From: Heterobilharzia americana
Taxonomy: Eukaryota; Platyhelminthes; Trematoda; Strigeidida; Schistosomatidae
Assembly (NCBI GenBank): GCA_944470555.2
Contig: OX104129.1
Span: 46,409,998-46,473,997, forward strand
Direction of reading: 5' to 3'
DNA length: 64,000 nt
The notes under the pieces were generated by a model that did not search any database, was not told the origin of the DNA, and saw only the letters and a list, made by a program, of their open reading frames with translations. The translations under genes were made by a program, and so were the position numbers. The stretch's first letter is position 1. Each line of letters starts with the position of its first letter. Positions 46,450 through 59,149 of the stretch are shown here, one piece after another.

Positions 46450-49275
46450 GATTCCTGGAATTTGCCTCTAACCAACTAACACAAACCAGATGCATTGCGA
46501 TGATGGGCCTGCTAGCTTAGCAGGCACACTGCTAAATAATAGGTAAAATTTAGTCAGTACTCAGGAAAACCCGAAATTCACTACTATCCAGACACTGGTC
46601 AGCATTCAAAACTTATTTCTTAGATAACAAATTTCAGTTATCCTTGGCTGAAAATCAACCCCATAATATATTGTACTTTAACTGTCAGCCATGTAGCCAA
46701 ATAACTGAAGCATTTTCATGCAGAAAGCAGTATAAACAATAACGACAGAAAAATCGTAATGATTTTCATTGAGTGATGAATTAAACTACACTTTGTTGGC
46801 ATATAAGTTACCTTTTAAGTTAGATTACTTGGCTGAAGCAGGAAATGGTACCTACAAATGCAAAATGAAGATAATCTATTCACTTTTGACATTTATTTGA
46901 CTGCATCTTTTTGTCTGTTCTCATCCAACACCTTATATTTTGAAATTTCAACTGATGGCTGACTGCACACATACCTTAAATAGTCCCTTACAAAAACTGT
47001 AGACAATGAGTGGGAAATAAACGATCCCTATCATGACAGTGGGTTATTCTACAACAAGACAAGTATGTTTCAAAGTTGGACACAGTTTATGAACGTGAAG
47101 ATAGAATCACTACGTTTTCTTTTTCCTTTCCTTAACTTACATTGTGCTTTTCAGCATAAATTTTTTGGCATTTATCTGTTTCTCAGTACTGTGACTACAT
47201 TTTCTTTCATATCAGAGTTATTTGTTAAAATTAATTGGGTTAGTAAGGTGTGAAAATAGTTAACAGCTCCTGGTGTGCATTTAAGAAGTGTAGAATTCAT
47301 TGTCAGATATCCGTCATGACAGTTGTACTTTTTTGTACATTTTCCCTTCTATTTTAATGTCTATAAATGCCTAACAGAAAATAGGAAAACCATAGGTGAA
47401 AATATTTCTGATTAGAATAAGAAGTGCTTTTACATTTCACGAAAAATCGCTTTCTTCAAACATCATTTGTACCTCATTACTTATACTGCACATTATTCGA
47501 CTTGTCTATTTGTTTGGACTATAAGAAAAACGTGAGTAGCCACAATGATGATAACCATTTCTGTTTGAATACAGAATTTAGTCCTTTGATAGAACTTTTT
47601 GATACTTTATCTCAAGCAAATGACGAACGAAAACACTTTCGATGTCAAAGTAGACGAAAGTTTTGTTATCTTACTCACACCAGACTTATTAATACAGAAG
47701 TCATTACTGGTATGATACTGAAATTTTATTTCTGTGCCTTGAATCTTAAGAAGGTGAATTGTTGGTAATCTTGTCTAGTTTGAAAACAAGAAAATATTAG
47801 TTACTAAATAAGTTCAAACATTTTAGTGTTTAAGAAGAACAAAAACTGTTAAATGTAGTAGACAAATGATTCTAATTTGATCATTTCAGATCCTTAGATC
47901 TGTGACTAACATACGTTCATCTAATTTGATTGCTATGACTAATGAATCCAACGAAATTGATCAGCTATTTATGAAATAAGATGTAATGGTTCACTTGTTA
48001 TTCTTATATGAAGTAATTTGATGCAAAACGGGAATGTTATTTGCTTAATTCATTCCAGCCTCTAAATTAGAACAGCTGACAACTACACGCCATTTTTTAC
48101 TCATTTAAGTGTACATAAGATTTGGTCTAATGGCGTTGACTGTACATCCCAGACAGGAGACAAAAGTGGGACATTTCAACGTGATCAGCTCAGAAAATTT
48201 AAACTTCTCAAGAGGCTAATCTTAAAAAGATTTTTACCGAACAAGTATATTGCTATAATATACTACAAGCATTTATTTAGCTTTTTACCAGACGACCTGA
48301 TATCTGAAGTATCGATGTACTTCTCCCACATCAAATCTTTTCTCTGCTGATAGTACATACTTCAGTTCAAAGTACAGATTTCACCGTTCATGCTTAATAA
48401 TGATAATCTGTGACTGTCTTCTAATCCTGTTCATATTTATAATAATAATCGCTTTATTTCAAACAGCAAGTTTGGTTTACTACGGAATTCTCAGCATGTA
48501 ATATTTCAGTGATTGTACTCCAGGTAAAATGTTTTTAAACGAAGGAATTATTGCATCTAAAATATGGGAATAATAACACCACTGAAAGCAATCATGGGTA
48601 ACTACCGGTTGGTCTATGAATAATGTCAGTTTTGGAATGAACATCAAAGGAAAAACTAAGCGTCATATTTAAATGATTAAAACGAATGAAAAAAGAACAA
48701 TCTGATGAAATATATCTGGTGGAAAGTTTTTGATAGCCACAGGTTTAAGCACACCGCCTAAGTAGAATCAGTAAGGAGAATACACAGCTATCGAAAGAAG
48801 AAAAATAGAAGAGTGTAGGCATGACGTTATTTTAATCGCGGATAAATTGTTATTTACAGTACTACAAAGAAGAAGAATTGCGGGGTTAGTCAGTTGCCAA
48901 CTAACCTCAGATACTACTTGTAAGTAACACTTAAATGCTCTTTTATTCTGAAAAGTGTAAGGTATTATGTTTCGTATACGGTTACATTTGTAGAACGTAA
49001 CTCCAACGGGTTTTGATTTTTAAAGTTAATATAATTTAATAAATTGAACGGATGTTGAGTCATCTGTTTATGCTGTGTGGAGTAATGCGCTACAATGATT
49101 ATGTTATTTAGGCTTTCTAGTAAGAAAGTTTATTATGCCTTGAACCTTGCGGCAAACGATGGGCAAGCTGTTAACCTATCAAGAACAGTAATCTAAGTAA
49201 GAGTGGAAGCAAATTTCGTCCTACAATAAATTAAAGAATGGAAACATAAAACCTCTAATGAATTTACTTATCTCT
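46450..49275. other. No confident feature; weak exon-like segment near 47,575-47,709
   Basis: A 7-bp perfect hairpin GCCTGCT/AGCAGGC lies at 46,507-46,525. An open stretch at 47,424-47,768 contains an AG|AATTT acceptor-like site and a CTG|GTATGA donor-like site, but the encoded peptide is not recognised. Confidence 0.35.
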
Positions 49276-49279
49276 CTTT

Positions 49280-49600
49280 GCAGTCAAGCGGGGTAATGTT
49301 TTCTGTCACATCTGGAAAGAACGCACATCGAATGATCTATATACCTGGTTACACAGGAGCAGGTGAGTGCATAAACACAACCGGAAGTGGTTAGATTCGG
49401 AAGCTTATCCTTTGAATTATCAGGAAACACTGGACGACTAGAGAATACTGTTTTTAAAGTTGGTGCAAATAAAGTTTTCTCTAAAGAGTTTGTAATTCTT
49501 CTTTTCAAGATACCAGAAGCGAGGTTAACTTGGGAGTTTTTAGAACTGAGATAAAATATCTTCATTTGCACTTTCTGTCATATGTTTTTGTCCACAAATT
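49280..49600 (-). mobile_element. Penelope-like element P4, linker and GIY-YIG fragment
   Basis: The 95-codon open frame (49,571-49,284, minus) reads LKRRITNSLEKTLFAPTLKT, then SSRPVFPDNSKDKLPNLTTS and GCVYALTCSCVTRYIDHS, then CVLSRCDRKHYPA. This is the PLE linker followed by the GIY-YIG start. CVYxxTCSC is conserved, YIG is changed to YID and the conserved Glu of the EH(Y/F)P motif is Lys. After the stop, LQREISKFIRG continues the domain. The RT upstream was not found, so this is an isolated 3' fragment. Confidence 0.78.
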
Positions 49601-49604
49601 GTGC

Positions 49605-52600
49605 TGTATATCCGTTTTCAGCCGGTACTCTTATGAGAAACATGAGTTCTACTTGTAGACCCTCAGTGCTGCTGATTATTTCAGTACGTTAAGCAAAGGA
49701 TACGGTTAACAGTGTGCATTTTTGGACTTATAAATAACAAATTGTAGAAATTCATCAGCTGACCACTTCATGTAGGTTTCATATAGTCAGATCTCCAGAA
49801 TGTCTCATCATCTCGTCTCATGAGTTTTACATCCTAAAATGGAATATTTGGTTTCCTTTTCACTTGAAGTGGGAATTGAATTCAGTCATGGCAGAAGTTA
49901 AATACTTGTAAAACATAGTTTAAATCACAGTTATGGTGTCAAATTACAAATGGCAATGAATAATCGGTATTCATTCATTGACATATCATACAGGATTCAC
50001 GAACCAAATATTGGATCCAAATTCATACTAGTTAGTTTGTGACGGTGGAAAGACCTCAAAATTAGTTATTTTTATGTTTGTCACCCAAATATTTCTTTCG
50101 AATGAAAAATTATTTCACTAGAAGACAATTTTTCCATGTAACAGTCTATACACACAACAAGTATGTGAGGGTTTGTAAAAAGAAGACATTATTTCTGCTT
50201 TGCCTGCTCTAGAAATCAAAATAATGTTTTTACTAGCTAGGTGTTGACGCAGACGAATAATTCATGTCAAAATATATATAATGGTTAGTCTAGTGAAAAT
50301 AAGTCCTGGACATCTATGGTGATTATAACACTTGACCACTGATGTTTATATAAAGACACAGACTCATATAATAAAGTATGAAGAATGACAAAAATGAATT
50401 CTTATGACTTCTAACAAAAATGTTCGTGACAGTTATAAATGTATATAAATCAAATAACCACTAAGTGTCATTTTGTATATGAGTTGAATATTCAAAGAAA
50501 CAACAATTTTGTCATTTATCTTTGAGATTTGCATAATGTCAGAGAGAATAGACAAGGTGTTGAGACAGTTAATCTGTATCAACTGAGGTCTTCGGAACAA
50601 GTCATGCACCTACTGACTGACTTTGTGTCACAATATGGGATTTTGGATTCACAGTAAGTTGACGGAAAGATAAAAGTATCCAGAATGAGGTATGTATGTG
50701 ATCAGTAACTGCTGTTCTAGTTTGTGCTGTCTGATCTTTCTCGTTAAAATGCTATTTTTTATGATGGCAGTTTACTTAAATAAGCTTCATGGGAAATCGT
50801 GCACGCACATGGTTGCTCGAATAGCATAATCTACAATGAATTCAAACAGTGAAGTTTGCTATGACATTAAAGGAGTTTAATATGGTGAATTTTTTTACCA
50901 GAAACAAACATATGATGTGACTGAACCTGTGATGTTCTGTGTTCCCAATACAGGTTACTGTTTTTACCTTTTCGTTTTTTGCTTCGGAGACTGAGTTCAC
51001 TGATTACTTAACATATTCTTCTAATTGTTGATTTAAACGTTCTCAAGGCTTGCAAGAAATCAAGTTGAGAGTAGCACAATATAGCTGCGATCATAACAAC
51101 AGTTTTGGTAGTTTCAAAACTGATTTTGCACGTTCTGTTTTCAATGCCTGTGGATGAAATCAAACTGACTCCTTATAATCTTCCCTGGTTCAGCCTTATG
51201 AGACATCATACGGCGAGCTTAAAACCCTAACAAGCAGTTACTGGGTTCTGAAGGATTTTTAATGCATTTGAAAGCAATTTGTTCCTTGTCCAGATAAGTG
51301 CATTGATTTCTACTCCAAAGAGAAACTTTTCCATGAGACTGAATAAATAACTATTGGATTTAAACACAGTGAACACGAGACTCTTCAAAGCCCTCGACTA
51401 TATGTGCTTTACAGAGTAACTGTAATGATGAAAAAGACTTGTAGATTGTTAATTGACTAGCGAGTTGTATGTATCCCGTCGCTGTTCATTTCGGCTTGGA
51501 GTATCTCGTAGAATATTCCACTGATCACAATACGTAGACTTTCAAAAGCTATTCAAATGTCAAGCAGAGCCAACATAATGAAGTTTCACGGTGTCAGACT
51601 AGTACTATATGCAAGGAAATCAAAGATGTATGTAAAATGTTTTCATTCGACGTACCTACAAAGCCAATATCTTTCCTTCAATATTCGCTACCTACTTTCA
51701 GCTGATCAACAGCTGATAATGCTGAGCAATCACATTTATTTTGGTCATCGATTCACGTAAAACAAAAAGATTACTGGTTCTCGCATTCCAGTTATATCAT
51801 GATCCTCGAAGAAATTAACATAAAGGAAATCGATCTAAATCATTTATTATCTATAGAAATACCAAATGAGTGTATTGTTAAAATTTATTTTGTAATTTAC
51901 TTGTTGGTTTCTATTATCTGTTGAAAACATTTTTGGTAGATTGTAAGAAAATGTACTGATAGTTATCAGGTGAATAATTGCTGAATTGCTCATGTGACAG
52001 GTTTGAGTGTGAATGACAAATAGTTTTAGTCAAAAAAGTATTTTTTTACTGTGTAAGCAGTATCAGCAAGCAGTGATTGTAGTGTATTATAGTGCCAATA
52101 CATAAAATGCAATGATAATTCCGTTACACAGATCAGTGGTAAGATTGAAATATTTATTAAACAACACCACAAGTTTAACTGGTTTTGGTAGATTGAATCA
52201 ACCTATTGGACCTTCTCTTTGCACTTCATTTTCTAAGGAATCACCCTTTCGGTTACGTAGGCGCAGTTTCTGTAATGGATAATGAGTTTACACTAATACG
52301 CATTCCCTACAAAGCGTATATTTTACTTGATGGAATTTCTCTGTAGATGAGAGACCAACTGATTTTTGTCTCATATCTAATCATAATGTTAACCCGAAAC
52401 ATGTGATATGTAAGCTTTCCGCTTATTTAAATGAACAGCCGATATGTCATTAAGACGAAGGTTGACTCGGAAAATGTTTCCTGATAAGTTTATCACTGTC
52501 AGATTACCATTATCATTTCAATGAACTCCCTTGTAGGTCACTGCGTGCAAAACAGCGTCCTTTGACAAATATTTACCTGTATTAATTTAAAACTGTATAC

Positions 52601-52810
52601 CACTTAAATATTAGTTAAGACTACAGCAGGAAAGTGTTTGGTAAAGACGACGTATCTTTTTTTATAGATACTATATAAAGTTCAACTGAGTCCTGGAGTT
52701 GGACAATTATTTTGATGATAAGAACTGTAGGCATCAGTCAACCTGTTTTGCAGAGAAAGTACAATCTGCATAATGGTACCAGTAATGATAATAGTTTGAT
52801 GTTGTCTGAG
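49605..52810. other. No recognisable feature
   Basis: AT-rich. No protein motif or known repeat is recognised; the 67-codon frame at 51,557-51,760 has no domain. Confidence 0.4.
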
Positions 52811-52815
52811 CTTTG

Positions 52816-52901
52816 ATATTTCGTCGTGAGCATTTCATCATCAAGAAGTTATTACTGAAAATGTCACCAAGACTGATGATGAAACGTTCATGACGAAATA
52901 T
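52816..52901. repeat. Strong inverted repeat (27-bp arms)
   Basis: Arm 52,816-52,842 and arm 52,875-52,901 are reverse complements with 24 of 27 positions matching; two of the three differences would be G-U pairs in RNA. The arm starts ATATTTCGTC and ends TTTCATCATC. The 32-base spacer would be the loop. This could be the centre of a MITE-like element or a transcribed hairpin. No TSD is evident. Confidence 0.7.
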
Positions 52902-52904
52902 TAA

Positions 52905-53695
52905 GTACCGAATGACTACAATTCACATCCTGTGGTGCAAATCTTTCCCATCATTTTGGTATGAATATTCTCATTTAAATTTCTTATCTCTAATTTTATT
53001 AAAAAATTTATGCATTCAAAGAAGGGATATTGAGAGAAAATTTAATTTACTAAAATGTGTTATATTAAAATAATTAAAAAGGACTAATTGGGAGTAATTT
53101 CATATGTAATAGCACAAATAATTACTTAAGTCGTTAATTATTCTGTGATTGAATAAAATTAGCTTCATTTATTAATTCGTGATTTTATTTTAGTATAATT
53201 AAAGTCACTGAAAAGATGAAAGTATCAAAAGTTCATGGATAAAATAGTTTTCAGTCAGAAGGGACAGGGAAAAACTTGTTTTTGTAAATTGGAGAATTTA
53301 CCTTTAAAGACAAGGTGCTTCGCATATGCTTTCAAGCGAATTTTTTCACAACTAAACAGAATTTGGGTAAATGTCCAGGTATCTGTTATTCATCAGTTAA
53401 AGCCTCATCCATGTTTTCAAAAGTAATATGATGAATCTCTTACTTTACCTTGGTCATCGTATTCTTGGGAATTGTTTAAAAACTATTTATATCATTATCC
53501 TCCCCTGATCAGCAACTAGTAATTCCAGTAATACTGGCCATCTTATCTTACCTGTTGTATTACTTCATTGGTTATTACACAAGCATCATGTAATTCTAGA
53601 AATTTTTCGAACCATTCTGAAATAGACCTTGTATTGATATTTCAGTACTTAACTTGTTACCATCGGAAGAGTTGACTCTGTAATCGTCGAATGAC
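52905..53695. other. No recognisable feature
   Basis: Very AT-rich at 52,970-53,220. A 63-codon frame at 53,235-53,426 has no recognisable domain. Confidence 0.4.
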
Positions 53696-53699
53696 ACAC

Positions 53700-54085
53700 G
53701 ATGAATACCAAACTGAAATCAGTCGGGGAATCCCTGCGAATCTCCAAATTGGATTAATCAAGCACTCATTGGTGACTAGCTTCGAGAGATGTTTCTCAAG
53801 GTTTCAGCGGGAAGTTACGACCGGTGGGTCCTAACAGGTTAAACATGAGGACAGCTGATCATCGATGGCATTAGATCGAGGTAACACTATATCCTGAAAT
53901 GACAAAAGTAGGAGATATGGACCACTAGATTTTTACCCAGTAGCGCAGTGGTAGCATGTGGGCCATTCAGCCTGGAGGTCTTAAGTCTCATCCTTAGCGC
54001 AGTCATGGTTGAGCACTGCTGAGGAGTCCCATACTAGGAAGAAGCTTCTATCCAATTCGCCCAGGTTTCCGAAAATCAGTAAAGA
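53700..54085 (+). repeat. tRNA-related SINE with hammerhead (family A), long copy
   Basis: The 5' block (GCTTCGAGAGATG, then AGCGGGAAGTTACGACC) matches copies at 19.1 and 59.2 kb. The A box TAGCGCAGTGGTAGC at 53,941-53,955 is very good and the B-box-like GGTCTTAAGTCTC lies at 53,977-53,989. The hammerhead at 54,013-54,056 keeps stem I GCACTG, core CTGAGGA and stem II GTCC, but the other strand reads GGAAGAAG instead of GGACGAAA and the stem III palindrome is lost. The tail is CGCCCAGGTTTCC. Confidence 0.68.
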
Positions 54086-54089
54086 AATC

Positions 54090-54870
54090 CCCATAAATGT
54101 CATGAGTGATGGACGTATTTTTGTTACAACTATAGATACAGATGTACAGCTTTTAAAGATGAATTGTCCAAAGCAAATGTTTCTAGCTGATTTGTCTTTA
54201 CTGGTGAGTATTTCAAAATACGTTTGAAATTAGGTATCAGTTCTTATTTTGGTGTTAAAACACTATATATAAGGTGCAGATAAGTCCTTGTACATTTTTT
54301 CAATACGATCTTCATAATCGTTATAAAAATACTACTTAAGTGTTAATCAGTCACTGAATGAGAAACTAGTAACCATGAGGTATTTACGACGGATGATGAA
54401 AGAGAAAAATAGGATAGGTAATAAAAGATAAACTACATAGAAATAAAGCGAACGTTTGAAGTCAAGCATGTTGCTACTTGATTAATAATTTGACAAATAA
54501 TTACTGGTATTGGAGATGAATGACTTTGTCACGTAATTATGTACTCAATGTAACTGTAGAATTTGGGCACGGGTAAAATGTAGTTCGATATAACATCAGT
54601 TCCTTTAGTGTCAGACAATGAAACAGAATGAGTTACCACAAGCGCCACTTATTACTCATAAACATTTGTCATTCCTTGGCATCCATTGTGTTAGGATTTT
54701 TTAAGTACTCGGCGTTGCTTCATTTTCACTACAGATAACTCGTGTTTAATTGGTGAACAAAAATTTGGCAAGTAATCTCTTCCACTAGTTAACTAAATGG
54801 TACGTCATAATTGCTTCCCTGTCCCACTCTGTTTTGTTTTTATTCGTTACTGCATGCAATGAACTACCTG
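54090..54870. other. No recognisable feature
   Basis: Upstream region of the small ORF at 54,873. It contains ATTCCTTGGCA (54,671-54,681), one half of an inverted repeat around that ORF. Confidence 0.4.
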
Positions 54871-54872
54871 AG

Positions 54873-55070
54873 ATGTTTGCTAAATTACAGGCATTTTTAC
54901 GGTTTATCATTCTTAGTTTAGCTGTTTCCATATCCTACCAATCTGACCGACAGCAGCATCTAAACCATCATCTAATTTCACAATCTAACATAACTAACTG
55001 TCCCTGGTTCGGCAAATCAACACGAGAGGAGATCGTTTACCGAAACATCGTTCATCGAGTCAACAATTAA
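54873..55070 (+). CDS. Candidate small secreted peptide (65 aa), unassigned
   Basis: I do not recognise this protein. The first in-frame ATG (54,873, GAGATGT context) opens a 65-residue product. It has a short basic start (MFAKLQ), a hydrophobic stretch (AFLRFIILSLAVSIS, residues 7-21) and a plausible signal-peptidase site after residue 21. The remaining 44 residues are polar (YQSDRQQHLNHHLISQSN) with a possible N-glycosylation site NIT, then CPWFGKSTREE. The Phe-Gly-Lys there could be a C-terminal amidation signal, but no dibasic cleavage site surrounds it, which argues against a standard neuropeptide precursor. It has a single Cys. It sits between halves of an 11-bp inverted repeat. It could also be a chance ORF or an exon of a larger gene. 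Confidence 0.35.
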   Translation: MFAKLQAFLRFIILSLAVSISYQSDRQQHLNHHLISQSNITNCPWFGKSTREEIVYRNIVHRVNN

Positions 55071-55089
55071 TGCGTGCCAAGGAATAGAC

Positions 55090-55960
55090 GTAACACGGCT
55101 ATAGAATGCATGGAAAATCCGACAAAAACCTGATGTTAAATCTTTTGTGGTTACCATGAATTGATTGTAGGTAACAGTTTGTACTTGAAGCATCATTCTG
55201 TAACTAATAATTTATCGATTGAACCTATTTAATATGATATCATTCACTTTACCTAATTACGTAACCATGATAATAGAAAGTGAAAAGTTGCGTGTCAGGA
55301 AAAGGGCTTAGGTATTCTTTGAGTGGTGTAATTAAAAGGACATTGATCACTGAAGCAGAATCTGCTTGTAGCTTTTCATCACCGCTGCGTCGTTACACAG
55401 TGGTCTAAGGATGTTATGGAAAGTACCAGCAAGGATCTAAGTTTAGTGTCAGTTAGTCATAAAATGCATACAGTGTGAATTGTGGGACAGAAATAGCATT
55501 CTGTAGGAGATGTCAAATTAGTCTGATGAAACAAAGAAATTCGGACATAAAATTAATGAATAGGACTCAAAACCGCTAGTTATTACTAAAATGAGGATAG
55601 AGAAGAGAGAAAACAACCTTATAAGTATTATAAATAAGAAACTGAGCAAAATTCGAATCCATAAAGTGGGGCTGCAACAAAGAGAATGGAGGTAGATTGC
55701 TGAGATTATCAAGCTGAAGTCAGGGAGTTTTGAAACTAAGGCCACGTCAGTAAAACGAACTTTACAAAGCACTAGTATACTCAGAACTCGAGAGCCTTTT
55801 CGTGAATATTCAGAGTATCTTTCGTACCAAGATGTAATGGAAGTCCCTCTAGGAGGCTTAGTCTGAATTTATGCATCACAACAAATGAGTTACGTACAGA
55901 TTCCATGTGATGTGACAGAAAAGTATGTTTCAAAATTGAATTATTTATCCACCTTGATTA
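55090..55960. other. No recognisable gene
   Basis: A short resemblance to the RTE-B C-terminal block near 55,365-55,430 was too weak to call. Confidence 0.35.
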
Positions 55961-55964
55961 TATT

Positions 55965-56600
55965 CTCTACAACTATATCGGTAAATGTTTGCGAGAACGT
56001 CTTGAAACTATCTTTTTGGTACAGTCTGTGAATTTTGGTCCTGAGCAGCAAATTAGTTTCTGTTCACACGAGAATGTTGTCAACAATGAGATCTTAGACG
56101 CTTTGATAAGCCAGAACTTGGATGAGGAAAGGAAGATAGTGAGATGCGGCAAAGAATCCTCTGTCAACTACTTTTTTGATGGACAAGCTTGCACAACCCG
56201 ACTAAACTGTTAAATTCATGCAAAGGTAATTTCTAGGTACTGTTAAATTGTGCAGAACACCATTTGTCAGTAAATGAGTTTGAGTATCCATTGTGAACAA
56301 CGGTTTACCTGAAAAACCTCAATTCTCTGTATAATGTACCTTCCATATGCATGCGATAAATTCGGTTAGTAATACCGATAGTCAGATTCCTTTTTCAACT
56401 CAAAGAGACAAGCCTGTGGAAATTCGTCAACTGCTCGTTCACATTAGTGAATTGATAATTTCGATTTTGAGAGGATTCATCTTTTCTCCGTGATAGTTGA
56501 AAATCTAGAAAGGCAGCTTTGCGATTCAACTCGACTTCAAGCGTAAAACTCATTTGTTGATAAGGATTGTTGAAGATAACTACCATCGTATTTGATTCAA
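55965..56600 (-). mobile_element. Penelope-like element P5, RT end plus GIY-YIG start
   Basis: The minus-strand frame 56,586-56,395 reads FTLEVELNRKAAFLDFQLSR, then NVNEQLTNFHRLVSLS. This is the PLE block after the catalytic box (FTxExExNxxxxFLDxxxxR...). About 230 bases on, the frame 56,167-55,973 ends GPKFTDCTKKIVSRRSRKHL, matching the GIY-YIG pattern xYIGxTxxxxxxRxxEHLP with YIG read as FTD and Glu as Lys. The linker between is degraded. Earlier RT motifs upstream of 56,600 were not found. Confidence 0.65.
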
Positions 56601-56604
56601 CTGT

Positions 56605-59050
56605 TTTACCTTAGGCAATGAACTTGTGAACCTGTTATTATCATTAAGAATTCTCAACATTCCTTCTTCATAGTCTGACCTAATAAATAAGGCAATTCTG
56701 TTGTATTTGTCCAGATATGGGATGATTGTTTCTCCGGTGTTAGTCAATTCGTAGATCTGTGATTTTCTAATCGGTTAGGAGTAAACGGCACCTCTGTCTT
56801 AAGTTTTGAAACTTGAGATGACTAATTACAGTTAACCTGAAGTGTAGTGGTTGTTTTTCAGATACATGGAGTAAATGTTTAGTCTGTCTGGCAAAATTTC
56901 TAAATTCAACTTCTCTATGAAAATTGTTGCTTGTGTAGGTTTCATGAAAGAAATTAATAACACATATCTGCCCTAATGCTTGGACCAGTTGCGTTGAGAG
57001 TTCTACGTTTGAAAAGCTAGATATTAAATCTTTTGGTCAAAATGGAAATTTTCCTGTGAGACTGATTAGCTGGATAAAATATAGAAGCTTTTTCCCAGCT
57101 TTCAGCAGACGTCTGATCACAGTGTAAGAGTTTTCCTTCAATTCTTTTCGTTCATCAGCTAACAACTAATCGGGTTTGTGACTTTTTTTGATAACCTTTG
57201 TTTTCTAATAGGAAAAAAACATTGGTGTAGGTCGTTGATTACGTTTACAGCAGAGCCTCTTTAAGTCCTGTAATTTAGATGGACTGGACAGCAGTGAAAG
57301 ACTTTCTAAAAATGCGCTAAATCTAACTTAATTAAATCATTTAGGTCAAATATTTCATCATCAACGTGAGAGCCATAGCGAAACACTCTTCACATAAATC
57401 GTACTTATCTTTGAAGGGATATATACAGAAATAGTAATTAGTACACGGAAAACGATTTCAGTTTTACCTTCACAACCCACTTTGTAGTGCAAACTATTAT
57501 TTTGAGTACTATAAATAATCACTGAGTATTTTGTTCACAAGATATATCTCTTCTTCAGCATGAAAACATCGAAAGCGTATTTGAAAACTGAATTCAATGA
57601 AGCTTTTGAAGGAATAAATGCACTAAAGTAAGGAACACCACCAGTTGGTTAGCCTATTGACAGACTTAAGTCTATTATAATTTCACATGGACAGACACTC
57701 TAGGAAAGTGAATTTAGGCTAAATTTTACTCAATTGTAAACCATCTTTAGTTGCTATCTACCCTTTCCTAGATCTCTGGAAAATCTAAATTTCTGTAATT
57801 TTAGGTAGTAAACGTTTAAACAAACTAGACAAAAGCTAAAGGGTTTTTGGCAGGGCACTTGGAAACGTTAAACGAAGTAGAAAACGTCTAAAAATTTAAA
57901 AATGCATTGTTATACTGCATACTTTCTAAGCTTAAGTGCATCTATCTATTTGCTATTTAGTAGTGGAACTGAATAACTATTCATAAGGTAGAGAAATGCC
58001 TTATACAATAACATATGAATTGACTGATTAAGACAAATTAACTTGTTTTTTTTGTTGGTACTGAAGATTGTTAGACGAGGTTCATTACCACTGACTAGCG
58101 ATAGCACGAGAGTCATTATAAACCAGATACCGGCCAGTTGTCGTTTCTACATATTTTTCTTTATTAGGGCCTTTTATTAACCCTATAGAGATTCATGCGA
58201 GTTTAATTTGCTTATGTTTACTGGCCTTATTTATGGAGCGGTTTATTCGAGACCATATTTTTTTTACTTCCATCGCGTATGAAGTCAAGTCTTAGGAATG
58301 CAAATGAGTTTCAGCTGCGGGAGATAGACGCAGAAGAAACATCTGTCTATTGCCCTGATATTTTCAGTGTTTCTCCAAATGATTTCAGTGTATGAATGAA
58401 GCTACTTTGAAACTAGTCAATCTCATAATTTATCAAATAAGGCACTCAGTCCATCGCTTCTGAATCTTCTGTATTCTATTACTGTAAGTAATATGACGTG
58501 CTTTTCACCATATTTTTCAATTTCACTTCAAGTTTTGCGCTTCCACTTTCTTTTCATTCTTTATTTGTAGCTGCTATATTCCTCCTACGTATTGTAAGAT
58601 TTAAAGCTTAGTTACTATAGCTGGTAAAGCCTTTAGGACTCAATTTATTACAGAAAATTGACAAGTTATTTGAACATATACTGACTACCTTAATTGTCCT
58701 AATAGGTACGCAGTGCTTACAAAATTATTTCTCCACTGTAACTACCTTGATAAAGATTTTGTAGGCAGCTGGACACCATAGGGACTAAGCTGTTACTGGG
58801 AAAGTTTGAGAATAACATTTCGAATGAATTGAATGGGGTTCTTCGTAGCGTAATTAGTACTCTCAGACATATATACATATATATTCATTATCTCGCAATC
58901 AGCCTAAAATCCTTTACTCAGCTTTTTTCAGCTGTAGGTTTTTACTTGTATCTCACGTTTATGCCTACTAATAGGTACAAAATTAAAGTAAGAATTTCAC
59001 AGGAGGACAACAAATCTAAGGTAATTCCAGGCGGAGAAATAAAATCTGGA
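56605..59050. other. No recognisable gene
   Basis: It may include degraded 5' parts of the P5 PLE (56.6-57.2 kb), but no motif is readable. The 87-codon frame at 58,829-59,092 has no recognisable domain. Confidence 0.35.
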
Positions 59051-59149
59051 GATTTTAACGTAGAGACCATATGTTACTGGAATTCTGATTGAAGCTGCAA
59101 ATCAATTTGGAGGTTTATAAGAATTGATCAATTTGATAACTATCTACAG

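Noticed and set aside
55365..55430. LVAFHHRC-like reading resembling the RTE-B block LLVFDHRCLR
   Set aside because: Only about eight residues match and no neighbouring RTE-B blocks were found.
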